A stretch of DNA of 28,698 bases from Ruminococcaceae bacterium UBA5450 (lineage in GTDB: Bacteria; Bacillota; Clostridia; Oscillospirales; Acutalibacteraceae), in NCBI GenBank assembly GCA_002424295.1, contig DIQY01000083.1, forward strand, positions 2,885 through 31,582. Direction: 5' to 3'. Positions 15,788-22,404 of this stretch are shown here, one piece after another. The first letter of the stretch is position 1. Every line of letters begins with the position of its first letter. Position numbers and translations under genes: made by a program. The notes under the pieces are model-generated. The model had not been told where the DNA came from, made no database searches, and worked only from the letters and a program-made list of their open reading frames with translations.

Positions 15788-17083
15788 ATGAAAATTCGGC
15801 TACGAAATGTAAAAATAGAAACGATGGAAGAGGGAAAACCTGTATTTCTCGGAGAACTTCGGACAAATAATAATCAAATCACTTATGTCGGTCCGGAAAA
15901 AGAGGACGGAGAACCTTTTGACCGTACGATCGACGGCAGAGAAAATCTGATTCTGCCGGGATTCAAAAATGCGCACACCCATTCTCCAATGACCTTTTTG
16001 CGTTCTTATGCGGATGACCTGCCGCTTTTAGATTGGCTCAATCAGCAGGTGTTTCCGATGGAGGCACAGCTCCGAAAAAAAGATATTGGGCCGCTTACAA
16101 AACTTGCAATTCTGGAATATCTAACAAGTGGGATCACGGCATGCTTTGATATGTATCTTTTCCCGAAAGAGGCCGCACAGGCTGCTGTTGAGAGCGGCTT
16201 TCGAATGGTCCTCTGCGGCAGTGTCAATGATTTTACCAGCAGTCCCGAAGAACTTTCAGAAGACCATAAGACGTTTAATCATTTTGACCCGTTAATCACG
16301 CATCAGTTGGGGTTCCATGCGGAATATACTACTGCTCCGGAACGCATGAAAAAAATTGCAAAATTGGCATATGAATTTGAAGCACCGGTTTATGTGCATA
16401 ATTCCGAGAGTGTTTCTGAGGTGGAGCAGTGTAAAAAGAGAACCGGTATGACGCCAACTGCTTTTATGGATAGTCTCCATCTGTTCGATTTTGGCGGAGG
16501 CGGATTCCATTGTGTCCATATGACGCCTCAGGATCTTGATATTTGTGTAAAACGCGGAATTTCAGTCATTACGAATCCCGCTTCCAATGCAAAGCTTGCC
16601 AGTGGAATTGCTCCGCTGTGTGAGATGGAAAAGCGGAAAATCAATCTTGCGATTGGAACGGACGGACCGGCCAGTAATAACTGTCTCGATATGTTCCGAG
16701 AGATGTTTTTGACAACGGCATTGCAGAAGCTTTCGCTAAACGATGCCTCTGCAATGGATGCCAATACGGTTCTTCGTATGGCGACGGTAGGCGGCGCAAA
16801 GGCTATGCGGCTCTCAAATTGCGAAACACTTTCTACGGGTCAGCAGGCCGATTTGATCATGATCGATCTTCATCAACCAAATATGCAGCCGGAGAATAAC
16901 CTTTTAAAAAATCTGGTTTACAGCGGCAGTAAGCAAAATGTAAAGATGACAATGGTTGCTGGAAAAATCCTTTATGAAGATGGAAAATTCTCGATTGGGG
17001 AAGATCCGGAGAAAATTTATCGGGAAGCAAATGAAATTATCGCCGAAAAGAAAGAAATGGCAAAACAGGCGGCAAAAAAATAA
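15788..17083 (+). CDS. mtaD: Amidohydrolase: 5'-methylthioadenosine/S-adenosylhomocysteine (or 5'-deoxyadenosine) deaminase
   Basis: The 431-residue protein is of the MTA/SAH deaminase group in the amidohydrolase superfamily. Metal ligands are H63 and H65 (NAHTHS), H204 (VYVHNSES) and D292 (TDGPASNN). H177 in GFHAEYTTAPE and E207 match the substrate and proton-transfer residues of the Thermotoga enzyme. MTFLRSYADDLPLLDWL after the first motif is characteristic of this group and differs from guanine or cytosine deaminases. It would convert MTA to methylthioinosine, 5'-deoxyadenosine to 5'-deoxyinosine, or SAH to S-inosylhomocysteine. AAGGAGG precedes the ATG. As the third gene after a 6-oxopurine PNP and MtnA, it supplies a 6-oxo nucleoside to the PNP. 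Exact substrate is inferred. Confidence 0.88.
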   Translation: MKIRLRNVKIETMEEGKPVFLGELRTNNNQITYVGPEKEDGEPFDRTIDGRENLILPGFKNAHTHSPMTFLRSYADDLPLLDWLNQQVFPMEAQLRKKDIGPLTKLAILEYLTSGITACFDMYLFPKEAAQAAVESGFRMVLCGSVNDFTSSPEELSEDHKTFNHFDPLITHQLGFHAEYTTAPERMKKIAKLAYEFEAPVYVHNSESVSEVEQCKKRTGMTPTAFMDSLHLFDFGGGGFHCVHMTPQDLDICVKRGISVITNPASNAKLASGIAPLCEMEKRKINLAIGTDGPASNNCLDMFREMFLTTALQKLSLNDASAMDANTVLRMATVGGAKAMRLSNCETLSTGQQADLIMIDLHQPNMQPENNLLKNLVYSGSKQNVKMTMVAGKILYEDGKFSIGEDPEKIYREANEIIAEKKEMAKQAAKK

Positions 17084-17087
17084 ATAA

Positions 17088-17136
17088 AAAAAGCCCCGTC
17101 CGGCATTTTTACAGCCTGGCGGGACCTCTTTTATGC
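17088..17136. terminator. Terminator between the salvage operon and folT
   Basis: An imperfect GC-rich stem (17092-17104 with 17114-17127) sits between an A-tract and CTCTTTTAT. It lies between the convergent deaminase and ECF S-component genes. Confidence 0.7.
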
Positions 17137-17139
17137 TGA

Positions 17140-17652
17140 TTAATTAGAAAGATGCTTTTGAGCGATTGGAATCAATCGCGGGTATAAGAGCTCGATGCCC
17201 ATGGTGATAACCGGCACCATAACGGCACTCTTGATAAAGCGAACAGAGAGCAGCGCAGCAAGGGAAGTATCTGTGATCATCGAAAGCCAAAAGCTGTTAA
17301 GAAGCAGCTGTGTGGTGCAGACACAGAAAGCGGCGGTCAGAGAACGCAGCCAAGAGATCGGGCGGTTATGAAGGATCAGCCCATAGAGAGCGCCCGCAAA
17401 AAAACTCGTCAGTGTAATTCCGGGAAAATAAGCACCGGTCGGGAAAAGAAAAGTTCCAAGAATATCTGCAACAGCACACCCCAGGCCGCCCACCAAAGGG
17501 CCAAAAAGAAAGCCCAGTAAAGAAGCAGGGATAAAGCCGAACCCAATTCGGGCGATGGGGGTGCTGATGGAACAAAACCGACCGAGAATGATATCCAGCG
17601 CTACAAGAAATGCAATTGTAGTCAACCGGATCAGCGTGGAATGATTTTTCAT
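17140..17652 (-). CDS. folT: ECF transporter S component, folate family
   Basis: This 170-residue protein has about six membrane segments and is the substrate-binding part of an energy-coupling-factor importer. The pattern matches the FolT family: RFCSISTPIARIGFGFIPAS near residues 26-45, GPLVGGLGCAVADILG near 51-66 and FPTGAYFPGITLTSFFAG near 70-87. It works with shared EcfA, EcfA' and EcfT proteins that are not in this window. The start is set at 17652, behind GAGGAGG. The open frame continues to 17809, but that part is riboswitch RNA, not protein. A THF riboswitch immediately upstream supports folate as the ligand. Confidence 0.9.
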   Translation of the reverse strand: MKNHSTLIRLTTIAFLVALDIILGRFCSISTPIARIGFGFIPASLLGFLFGPLVGGLGCAVADILGTFLFPTGAYFPGITLTSFFAGALYGLILHNRPISWLRSLTAAFCVCTTQLLLNSFWLSMITDTSLAALLSVRFIKSAVMVPVITMGIELLYPRLIPIAQKHLSN

Positions 17653-17660
17653 ATTGATTC

Positions 17661-17706
17661 CTCCTCTGAAATCGGCAATGCCACAAACAGAGAAGACTCT
17701 TTTGTG
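17661..17706 (-). promoter_or_regulatory. Expression platform of the THF riboswitch (RBS sequestor and anti-sequestor)
   Basis: The sequestor pairs 17688-17695 (CTTCTCTG on the minus strand) with 17661-17668 (CAGAGGAG, containing the ribosome site). The anti-sequestor pairs 17697-17706 (CACAAAAGAG) with 17682-17692. The two share bases 17688-17692 and cannot coexist. Bases 17701-17706 can instead extend aptamer stem P1 by pairing with 17806-17810. Confidence 0.7.
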
Positions 17707-17808
17707 ACAGCGGATGCGAAAGCACATCATCCGGTCGTATTTCGACCGCGTCGTCCGACAGCAACTTCCCGTCCATCGGCACTTCATGCGTACTTTCTAC
17801 TCTGTACA
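17707..17808 (-). ncRNA. THF (tetrahydrofolate) riboswitch
   Basis: The minus-strand leader of folT carries the folT/THF motif. It has GAGTAG near the 5' end, a GCATGAAGTGCC segment, the signature GGACGGGAAGTTG (about 17760-17775), a GGACGA segment, a side hairpin GCGGTCGAAATACGACCG, and a 3' GCATCCGCTGT that closes P1 with ACAG. The order and spacing are those of THF riboswitches I know from Eubacterium siraeum and streptococci. Downstream bases 17661-17706 can form two competing hairpins, one of which hides the ribosome site, which points to translational control (see findings). High folate should turn folT off. Confidence 0.92.
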
Positions 17809-17823
17809 AAGATTTACAATTTC

Positions 17824-17852
17824 ATTTTACGCGTTTTTTTGTTTTTTTGGAA
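17824..17852 (-). promoter_or_regulatory. Promoter of the folT transcript
   Basis: On the minus strand TTCCAA (17847-17852), a 17-base spacer rich in A, and TAAAAT (17824-17829) place the transcription start near 17817, just before the riboswitch. Confidence 0.6.
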
Positions 17853-17936
17853 TAGCCAAAGCCAAAAATTTTTAAAAAGGGCAATCTTAATAGAATGAAA
17901 AGATTCACTTTCAATAAAGACGAAAAAATCACGAAG

Positions 17937-17991
17937 AAAAGGGCCAAACACATAGGGCGAAAAAATTTCACTCGCTGTGTTTGGCCCTTTT
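17937..17991. terminator. Strong hairpin terminator of the candidate ncRNA
   Basis: The arms 17937-17952 and 17976-17991 pair over 16 bp (AAAAGGGCCAAACACA with its complement), with an inner GCGA/TCGC helix. T-runs follow in both directions. No plus-strand gene lies just upstream, so its likely client is the minus-strand RNA that starts near 18241. Confidence 0.85.
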
Positions 17992-18075
17992 TATTTATGT
18001 TTTATGTAACTGAATGAATCAAAATAGTCTGTGCTTTTAAAAGTCACAGCTTAATTTTACCAAAACTTTTAGAAT

Positions 18076-18231
18076 CTTTGGCACATGGGACTCATCCCTT
18101 AAACTTTATTTTTGTTGATACAGAAGTTTCGCCCGTAAGAACTTGTGCATTGGAATCCACTCCCCGTAAAATTTTGCCGTTCTCGGAATACGGCGTTCCG
18201 TCTTTTCTATGCCATTGGATTCACCCCTTTT
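18076..18231 (-). repeat. Three diverged direct repeats inside the candidate ncRNA
   Basis: On the minus strand the units are AAGGGGTGAATCCAATGGCA (within 18207-18231), CGGGGAGTGGATTCCAATGC (within 18142-18169) and AAGGGATGAGTCCCATGTGC (within 18076-18102). They share a G-run, a small TGA/TCC hairpin-like part and ATG, at intervals of about 64 bases. Confidence 0.6.
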
Positions 18232-18247
18232 GCTTTTCTTTGTCTGT

Positions 18248-18276
18248 ATTATAACAGGCCGTTTTATAAATTGCAA
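18248..18276 (-). promoter_or_regulatory. Promoter of the candidate ncRNA
   Basis: On the minus strand TTGCAA (18271-18276), a 17-base spacer ending in TGT and TATAAT (18248-18253). The -10 is consensus and extended (TG one base upstream). AT-rich DNA precedes it. Confidence 0.75.
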
Positions 18277-18455
18277 CCCTTGCTTTGCAATAATTTATAA
18301 TAAATATTGCAAAATTAGCTTTAAATAATTAATATATGAATAAAGTTTAAACATTGTTGCAAAATTATTAAAAAATTATTCAAATTTATTTAAAATGAGT
18401 TTCGGGCTGACTTGAAATTTTTCGATGCTTTAAGGCAAAAATTTCAACAAAAAAG
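18271..18455. repeat. AT-rich gap with four TTGCAA palindromes
   Basis: TTGCAA occurs at 18271-18276, 18285-18290, 18307-18312 and 18357-18362. The last two are part of an 11-base repeat, TTGCAAAATTA. No gene is seen here. The stretch separates the end of the pilus operon from the ncRNA promoter. It may be a regulator-binding and UP-element region or simply AT-rich spacer. Confidence 0.4.
18412..18447 (-). terminator. Possible terminator of the pilus operon
   Basis: An 11-bp AT-rich stem (18412-18422 with 18437-18447) lies 9 bases after the pilT-like stop. The T-run after it is poor, so termination may be incomplete. Confidence 0.45.
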
Positions 18456-19520
18456 TTAAATCGTTTTAAGCTGAGCCTCCATAGAATCTCGATCAAGACA
18501 GCGTTCCAGAGCTGTCTTTTTGGTAATCCTGCCCGCTTTACAGAGGTTAAAAATGCTGGTATCCATCGAGATCATTCCTTCTTTGGTACCGGAAAAAATA
18601 ACAGAATCCAGCTGGTGAACTTTTTCTTCGCGGATCATATTTTGTACAGCCAGATTACAGATCATGATTTCAAAGGCCGGTACCATCCCACCATCAACAG
18701 CTGGAAGAAGCTGCTGTGAAACAACGGCCTTGAGCACCATCGAAAGCTGTAGACGAATTTGATGCTGCTGATTGGTGGGGAAAACATCGATAATGCGGTC
18801 AATTGTGCTGACTGCATTATTGGTATGCAGAGTAGAAAAAATCAGCTGTCCGGTTTCCGCGGCAGTCATAGCCGTTTCGATTGTATCGAGATCCCGCATT
18901 TCACCCAGCAGCAAAACGTTTGGCGCCTGTCGAAGTGCGGCGCGCAAAGCGGTTACATAGTTTTTTGTATCGGAAGCGACCTCCCGCTGAGAGACAATAC
19001 ATTGATTATGGCGGTGAATATATTCAATCGGGTCTTCCATCGTGATGATATGACCGCTGCGGGTTTTGTTAATCTGATCAATTAAACAGGCAAGTGTCGT
19101 GGATTTTCCATTTCCGGCAGGGCCTGTAACAAGTACCAGCCCGCTATTTAGCTCGCTCAGTTTCATTACCTGATCCGGAATTCCCAATTTCGTTGGATCC
19201 GGCAGCTGAAAGAAAATGATACGGATTACAGCAGCGAGTGAGCCGCGCTGACGATAGGTGTTTGCCCGAAATCGCCCCAAACCATTAATGGAAAACGAAA
19301 AATCGTCATCTCCGGTTTCCTGCAGGGTATTCATTTTACGGTTTCCTGCAAGAACGTAAATCTGAGTAATCAGTTCTTCTGTTTCCTGCGGAGAGAGAAG
19401 AAGTTTATTTGCGTGAATAAATTTTCCATTACACTTAAATGTGACCGGCAGATGAGAAATAATAAACACGTCAGAACAAGATCTTTTAACAGCTTGTGTG
19501 AGCAGTTCCTGAATTTTCAT
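18456..19520 (-). CDS. PilT-like type IV pilus ATPase
   Basis: This 354-residue hexameric secretion ATPase has Walker A GPAGNGKST (residues 133-141; most PilT read GPTGSGKST). It has the Asp box TMEDPIEYIHRH, Walker B NVLLLGEMRD and the His box STLHTNNAVSTIDRII. The tail NLAVQNMIREEKVHQLDSVI corresponds to the AIRNLIRE motif of PilT, which separates it from PilB/GspE assembly ATPases. PilB's long N-terminal domain is absent too. The start is set at 19520, 4 bases after the previous stop. The longer frame to 19628 overlaps the upstream gene. It is the last gene of the operon and should power retraction from the inner face of the membrane. No PilB, PilM-O or prepilin peptidase gene is in the window. 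Confidence 0.92.
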   Translation of the reverse strand: MKIQELLTQAVKRSCSDVFIISHLPVTFKCNGKFIHANKLLLSPQETEELITQIYVLAGNRKMNTLQETGDDDFSFSINGLGRFRANTYRQRGSLAAVIRIIFFQLPDPTKLGIPDQVMKLSELNSGLVLVTGPAGNGKSTTLACLIDQINKTRSGHIITMEDPIEYIHRHNQCIVSQREVASDTKNYVTALRAALRQAPNVLLLGEMRDLDTIETAMTAAETGQLIFSTLHTNNAVSTIDRIIDVFPTNQQHQIRLQLSMVLKAVVSQQLLPAVDGGMVPAFEIMICNLAVQNMIREEKVHQLDSVIFSGTKEGMISMDTSIFNLCKAGRITKKTALERCLDRDSMEAQLKTI

Positions 19521-19524
19521 AAGA

Positions 19525-20022
19525 TCAATTCCCTTTCCAAAGATTTTGGGACTGTCCGGAGAGATCATCGGGCAGAGAAATCGTATGGGTAGATAAAACA
19601 GTATAGCGCGTCTTTTCGGATGGCGCATTGATTTGGATTACTTGCAGCAGCTTGGATTTTTCGCTGATCGAATAAGTAAATGTAACTGTATGATCTGCTT
19701 CTTCATATCGGGCATCCTGTCCAAGCGTTTCCAGAAAAACGGAAGCCTGTGTGTAATATTGGGAAGGATCATTGATGTTTTGCTTAATCGTAGAAAGTCC
19801 AAGATCAAGTTTTTGCAGGGTCTCCTGACTTAATTCGTCTGCCTGATAATAGCTTTGCGTATAATCAAGGCTTCGTTCTGTAAGGCGGCTGTCTTTTGAA
19901 GCAATTGAAAGAGCCAATACGCAGAAGCAGGTAAGGCATAAAGTTAGAAAAATCATCAGCAGCGAGACAAACCCGATATTGGTGCCCACTCCGACTTTTC
20001 CTCTGTGATTCCATCGGTTCAT
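19525..20022 (-). CDS. Membrane-anchored pilin-like protein of the pilus operon
   Basis: The 165-residue protein has one hydrophobic segment near residues 15-42 (NIGFVSLLMIFLTLCLTCFC), then a polar domain that should be outside the membrane. The segment starts right after a Gly, as in prepilins or PilX-like minor components, but Glu at position 5 is missing. The outer domain begins with a helical RSLDYTQSYYQADELSQETL part and continues into beta-rich VTFTYSIS and VIQINAPSE. It overlaps the preceding gene by an ATGA junction and ends 4 bases before the ATPase gene. Similar small proteins occur in Ruminococcaceae clusters of this type as I remember them. Function is unproven. Confidence 0.75.
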   Translation of the reverse strand: MNRWNHRGKVGVGTNIGFVSLLMIFLTLCLTCFCVLALSIASKDSRLTERSLDYTQSYYQADELSQETLQKLDLGLSTIKQNINDPSQYYTQASVFLETLGQDARYEEADHTVTFTYSISEKSKLLQVIQINAPSEKTRYTVLSTHTISLPDDLSGQSQNLWKGN

Positions 20023-20459
20023 GAAGCTGCCTCCTTAGGAAAATACTTTTTCGTTTCCAGAGAACAGAGAAAGGCGCTTTCTGAATGAACGGAAATCTGG
20101 GCGGTTTTCATAATACCGGTTTCGGTTGGTTCCTCGTTTAGAGAGGCAGTGAGCTGATAAGCTTCGGAGTCGGAAGAAATGGGCTGCATATCTTTATCTA
20201 ACGAAATTACAATTTGGTCTTGCAGAATAGAAGCGTTTGGATATTGTTCTTTAATCAGATCATGAAAGTCTTCGTTAGAACGGAATAAATCAGCAACCGA
20301 TTGTGCACAGCTCATTGCTTTTGTTTTAAGTACAGAATTTTCACTCATCGTTTTTGCGTGAACAAACAGCTGCAGCGCAATGGCACAGAATAAGGAAAAA
20401 AACAAAATAGAAATGGAAATTTCAATCAGCAAACCTACTGATTTTGAGCGGCCTTTCAT
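20019..20459 (-). CDS. Type IV pilin-like protein with near-canonical N-terminus
   Basis: Among the four small proteins this 146-residue one is closest to a real prepilin. A short basic leader MKGRSKSVG is followed by LLIEISISILFFSLFCAIAL. The Glu is at position 4 after Gly (position 5 if cleavage is one residue earlier). The helix is followed by LQLFVHAKTMSENSVLKTKA, a typical continuation of the pilin stalk. The C-terminal half is polar with SSDSEAYQLTAS and a predicted beta part. Start and stop both overlap the neighbours by ATGA, so translation is coupled on each side. It is probably a minor pilin that needs a prepilin peptidase encoded elsewhere. Confidence 0.78.
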   Translation of the reverse strand: MKGRSKSVGLLIEISISILFFSLFCAIALQLFVHAKTMSENSVLKTKAMSCAQSVADLFRSNEDFHDLIKEQYPNASILQDQIVISLDKDMQPISSDSEAYQLTASLNEEPTETGIMKTAQISVHSESAFLCSLETKKYFPKEAAS

Positions 20460-20935
20460 CTGTTAAGATCCCCCTTCCCAAGATAGACGTTACGTGTATC
20501 CTGCCTTCCATCTGCTCCGGTAATGGAAAACGAAAGGAGGTCGGAAGCAATCCATTGAATGGAAAAATCGGAAGCTTCTACGATCTTTTCGGAGTTGATC
20601 GGTTCGCTTCCGGAAAGGACGGTACTTTCCCAAAGAGTATTGTCAGAAAAATAAATATATGTTTCGTAAGCGGTGCCGTTTTCGTCTTCGGTAAGAAGAA
20701 GGGTGTGATTGTCTTTCAGAGAGATAGCTCCTTCAGTCCTACGCAGACGGTTTGCAACATAGGAGGCACCTGTACGGCTTTGATAGGCAAGGTCCGTGTC
20801 TTTCTGAATTTTCAGATAAACCTTCAAACCCGAAACCGTCACAATAATGGTGCAGACTGCAAAAAGGCAAACAAGGAGAAAAGGAATCAAGAATCGGAGA
20901 ATTGCATGTTCCTTTTCAGCTGTAGAATGCTGCAT
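20456..20935 (-). CDS. DUF4860-like pilus-operon protein
   Basis: This 159-residue protein has one membrane segment near residues 14-37 (FLIPFLLVCLFAVCTIIVTV) and an outer domain. Phrases such as YQSRTGASYVANRLRRTEGA, ETYIYFSDNTLWE and LLSFSITGADGR fit the DUF4860 pattern as I recall it, a Firmicutes family found beside pilus genes. It lacks the Gly-Phe-Glu prepilin signal. AAAGGAGG precedes the ATG at 20935, and the stop overlaps the next gene by ATGA. A role as a minor pilin or platform partner is inferred from position. Confidence 0.72.
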   Translation of the reverse strand: MQHSTAEKEHAILRFLIPFLLVCLFAVCTIIVTVSGLKVYLKIQKDTDLAYQSRTGASYVANRLRRTEGAISLKDNHTLLLTEDENGTAYETYIYFSDNTLWESTVLSGSEPINSEKIVEASDFSIQWIASDLLSFSITGADGRQDTRNVYLGKGDLNR

Positions 20936-20978
20936 AATGGGTACCTCCTTTCTGTTGATCGATCCTATTTAGAATATT

Positions 20979-21296
20979 TTAGGCAGAACGCGGGATTAAG
21001 TGAACTTCCGGCATTAGATTGGTGGAAAACATACGATAGTCCACTAGGTATTTTTTATGATCGATATACAAACTGTAATTTTTTTCCAGATAATCTGTGC
21101 TGGAAGGATAAAAGCCTTCCACCGCATAGCAGGTCATCAAGGCTCGGCTGATGGCGGTTTGTGCGGCTTGTTGAGATTGTATTTCGAGAGATTTAGAAAG
21201 AGCACCGGTATGTTGAAAAAGCAGCACAAAAACAATTCCCAGCAGACAGATGGTCAAAATTAGAGCTTTTAATCCGCCACAAGAGCGCCTTTTCAT
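20979..21296 (-). CDS. Small pilin-like protein (pseudopilin-like)
   Basis: The 105-residue protein has an N-terminal basic stretch and one membrane helix (LKALILTICLLGIVFVLLFQ) that begins after CGG. A short outer domain follows, with RALMTCYAVEGFYPSSTDYL and LVDYRMFSTNLMPEVHLIP. The CYAVEGFYP text recalls the region after the stalk helix in GspG-type pseudopilins (ALxxYxxxxGxYP). No Glu at position 5. GGAGTGG lies 7 bases before ATG. It is preceded by the platform gene (17-base gap) and followed after 43 bases by the DUF4860-like gene. Confidence 0.72.
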   Translation of the reverse strand: MKRRSCGGLKALILTICLLGIVFVLLFQHTGALSKSLEIQSQQAAQTAISRALMTCYAVEGFYPSSTDYLEKNYSLYIDHKKYLVDYRMFSTNLMPEVHLIPRSA

Positions 21297-21313
21297 CTTA
21301 AAACCACTCCTTT

Positions 21314-22360
21314 TTAGCCCATAGAAGACAAAATGCCAATCAGCGGCAGCATAATGCAGAGAAGAATGATACCGATTATGACCGAAAGCGTAGCAACTAG
21401 AATGGGCTCAATTAAACCCATCACATTTTCCAGGGATTCCATGGAATCCTCCATAATCTCTTCGGAAAGCTTTTTTAATGCCTGATCAGTTGCACCGGCT
21501 TTCGCGAAAGTTAGGAGGATACTGGTATGAAATGGGCTGAAAATTTGATTCTTTGCCAAAGTTTCTGCAATAGAAGTTCTATTTTTGAAATCTTTTTTGC
21601 AGTTGATCAGTTTATCATCCAGAATTTCGTTTTGAATAATACTGGAGGAAAGCTCTAGGGCATGTTCCGGTTCCATGCCGCTTTGCAGCAGCATGGAGAG
21701 CGCAGAAGAAAACTGTGAGACTAAAATTCCAAAAATGATTTTCTTAACTTTCGGAACTTTACCGATCATATGAAGCACCCGCTTTTTTCCAGAGGAAGAA
21801 AGCGTCATCAACCCGCAGATTCCCAGAGAAAGAAGCAGAATCAAAGAGAGAATCATTGCTGCTTTTCCAATAACCAGTGCAGCCGAAATCATAGAATTCT
21901 GTTCCATGTAAATTCCTAGCTGTGTATAGACGTTATTAAAAATAGGAAGAACTTTAAGGACCAGAAATGTAATTACAGCGCTTACTACACAGATCAAAAT
22001 CACAGGGTTTAAAATGGAACGCTTAATTTGTGTAGTAATTGTATTTTTTTGTTCGTAATAATCTGCAAGAGATTCACAAACTGCTTCTAATCGCCCGGAA
22101 GTTTCTCCGATTTTTATCATCTGTATCGCGTATTCCGGGAAAAGACCAATTTTCTGCATGGCAAGATGCAGCTGAAAAGTTGTTTGAATTTCCGCGTTGA
22201 GCTTCAAGAGAGTCTCTTTTAAGTCGGAATCTTTGGAATCCTCCAGCATTAGGGATAAGCAATTCTGAATTGGAATTCCCGCTTTTAGCAGAACCCCCAA
22301 ACTGTTAAAAAAGAGAGAGAGCAGAGTAGGGGAAAGCTCTTTTTGTTTATGAGAGCGCAT
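21314..22360 (-). CDS. Type II secretion/type IV pilus platform protein (GspF/PilC/ComGB family)
   Basis: The 348-residue protein has two copies of the GspF domain. The first covers about residues 10-135 (FFNSLGVLLKAGIPIQNCLS, then MIKIGETSGRLEAVCESLA). The second covers about 215-345 (SQFSSALSMLLQSGMEPEHA, then LTFAKAGATDQALKKLSEEI). Three membrane helices fall near 118-145, 165-190 and 315-345. It is the inner-membrane platform on which pilins are assembled and which the ATPase turns. AGGAGG lies 7 bases before ATG. It is the only platform gene in the operon, next to the transglutaminase gene (44-base gap). Confidence 0.9.
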   Translation of the reverse strand: MRSHKQKELSPTLLSLFFNSLGVLLKAGIPIQNCLSLMLEDSKDSDLKETLLKLNAEIQTTFQLHLAMQKIGLFPEYAIQMIKIGETSGRLEAVCESLADYYEQKNTITTQIKRSILNPVILICVVSAVITFLVLKVLPIFNNVYTQLGIYMEQNSMISAALVIGKAAMILSLILLLSLGICGLMTLSSSGKKRVLHMIGKVPKVKKIIFGILVSQFSSALSMLLQSGMEPEHALELSSSIIQNEILDDKLINCKKDFKNRTSIAETLAKNQIFSPFHTSILLTFAKAGATDQALKKLSEEIMEDSMESLENVMGLIEPILVATLSVIIGIILLCIMLPLIGILSSMG

Positions 22361-22404
22361 GAAATTCCTCCTGTCGTATCATATATTAAAAATAAGCTTG
22401 ATAG

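Larger units (their letters stand above)
17936..18241 (-). ncRNA. Candidate structured non-coding RNA, about 305 nt, with three internal repeats
   Basis: No protein gene fits this stretch. The minus strand has a good promoter (18248-18276) and a strong terminator hairpin (17937-17991). Between them are several stems: GCCGT/ACGGC and an alternative CGGAA/TTCCG near 18178-18202, a 7-bp long-range helix GAATCCA/TGGATTC (18216-18222 with 18153-18159), and CTGTG-CTTTT/AAAAGCACAG near 18028-18050. Three copies of a GGGG-TGA-TCC-ATG-like unit occur (separate entry). It does not match 6S, tmRNA, RNase P, SRP or any riboswitch I recognise. Boundaries are predicted from promoter and terminator only. 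A leader transcript for nothing is unlikely, since the next minus-strand gene has its own promoter downstream of the terminator. Confidence 0.55.

Noticed and set aside
17653..17787. N-terminal extension of the ECF S component
   Set aside because: The open frame covers the THF riboswitch and its platform; the Cys/Arg-rich translation is not membrane-protein-like, and AGGAGG lies just before 17652.
17936..18241. 6S RNA as identity of the ncRNA
   Set aside because: I could not see pairing of the two ends or the large central bubble typical of 6S, and the length is greater than usual. A covariance search could still overturn this.
20444..21151. 235-residue plus-strand frame opposite the pilin-like genes
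   Set aside because: No ribosome site or recognisable motif; it is the complement of three coupled genes with clear junctions.
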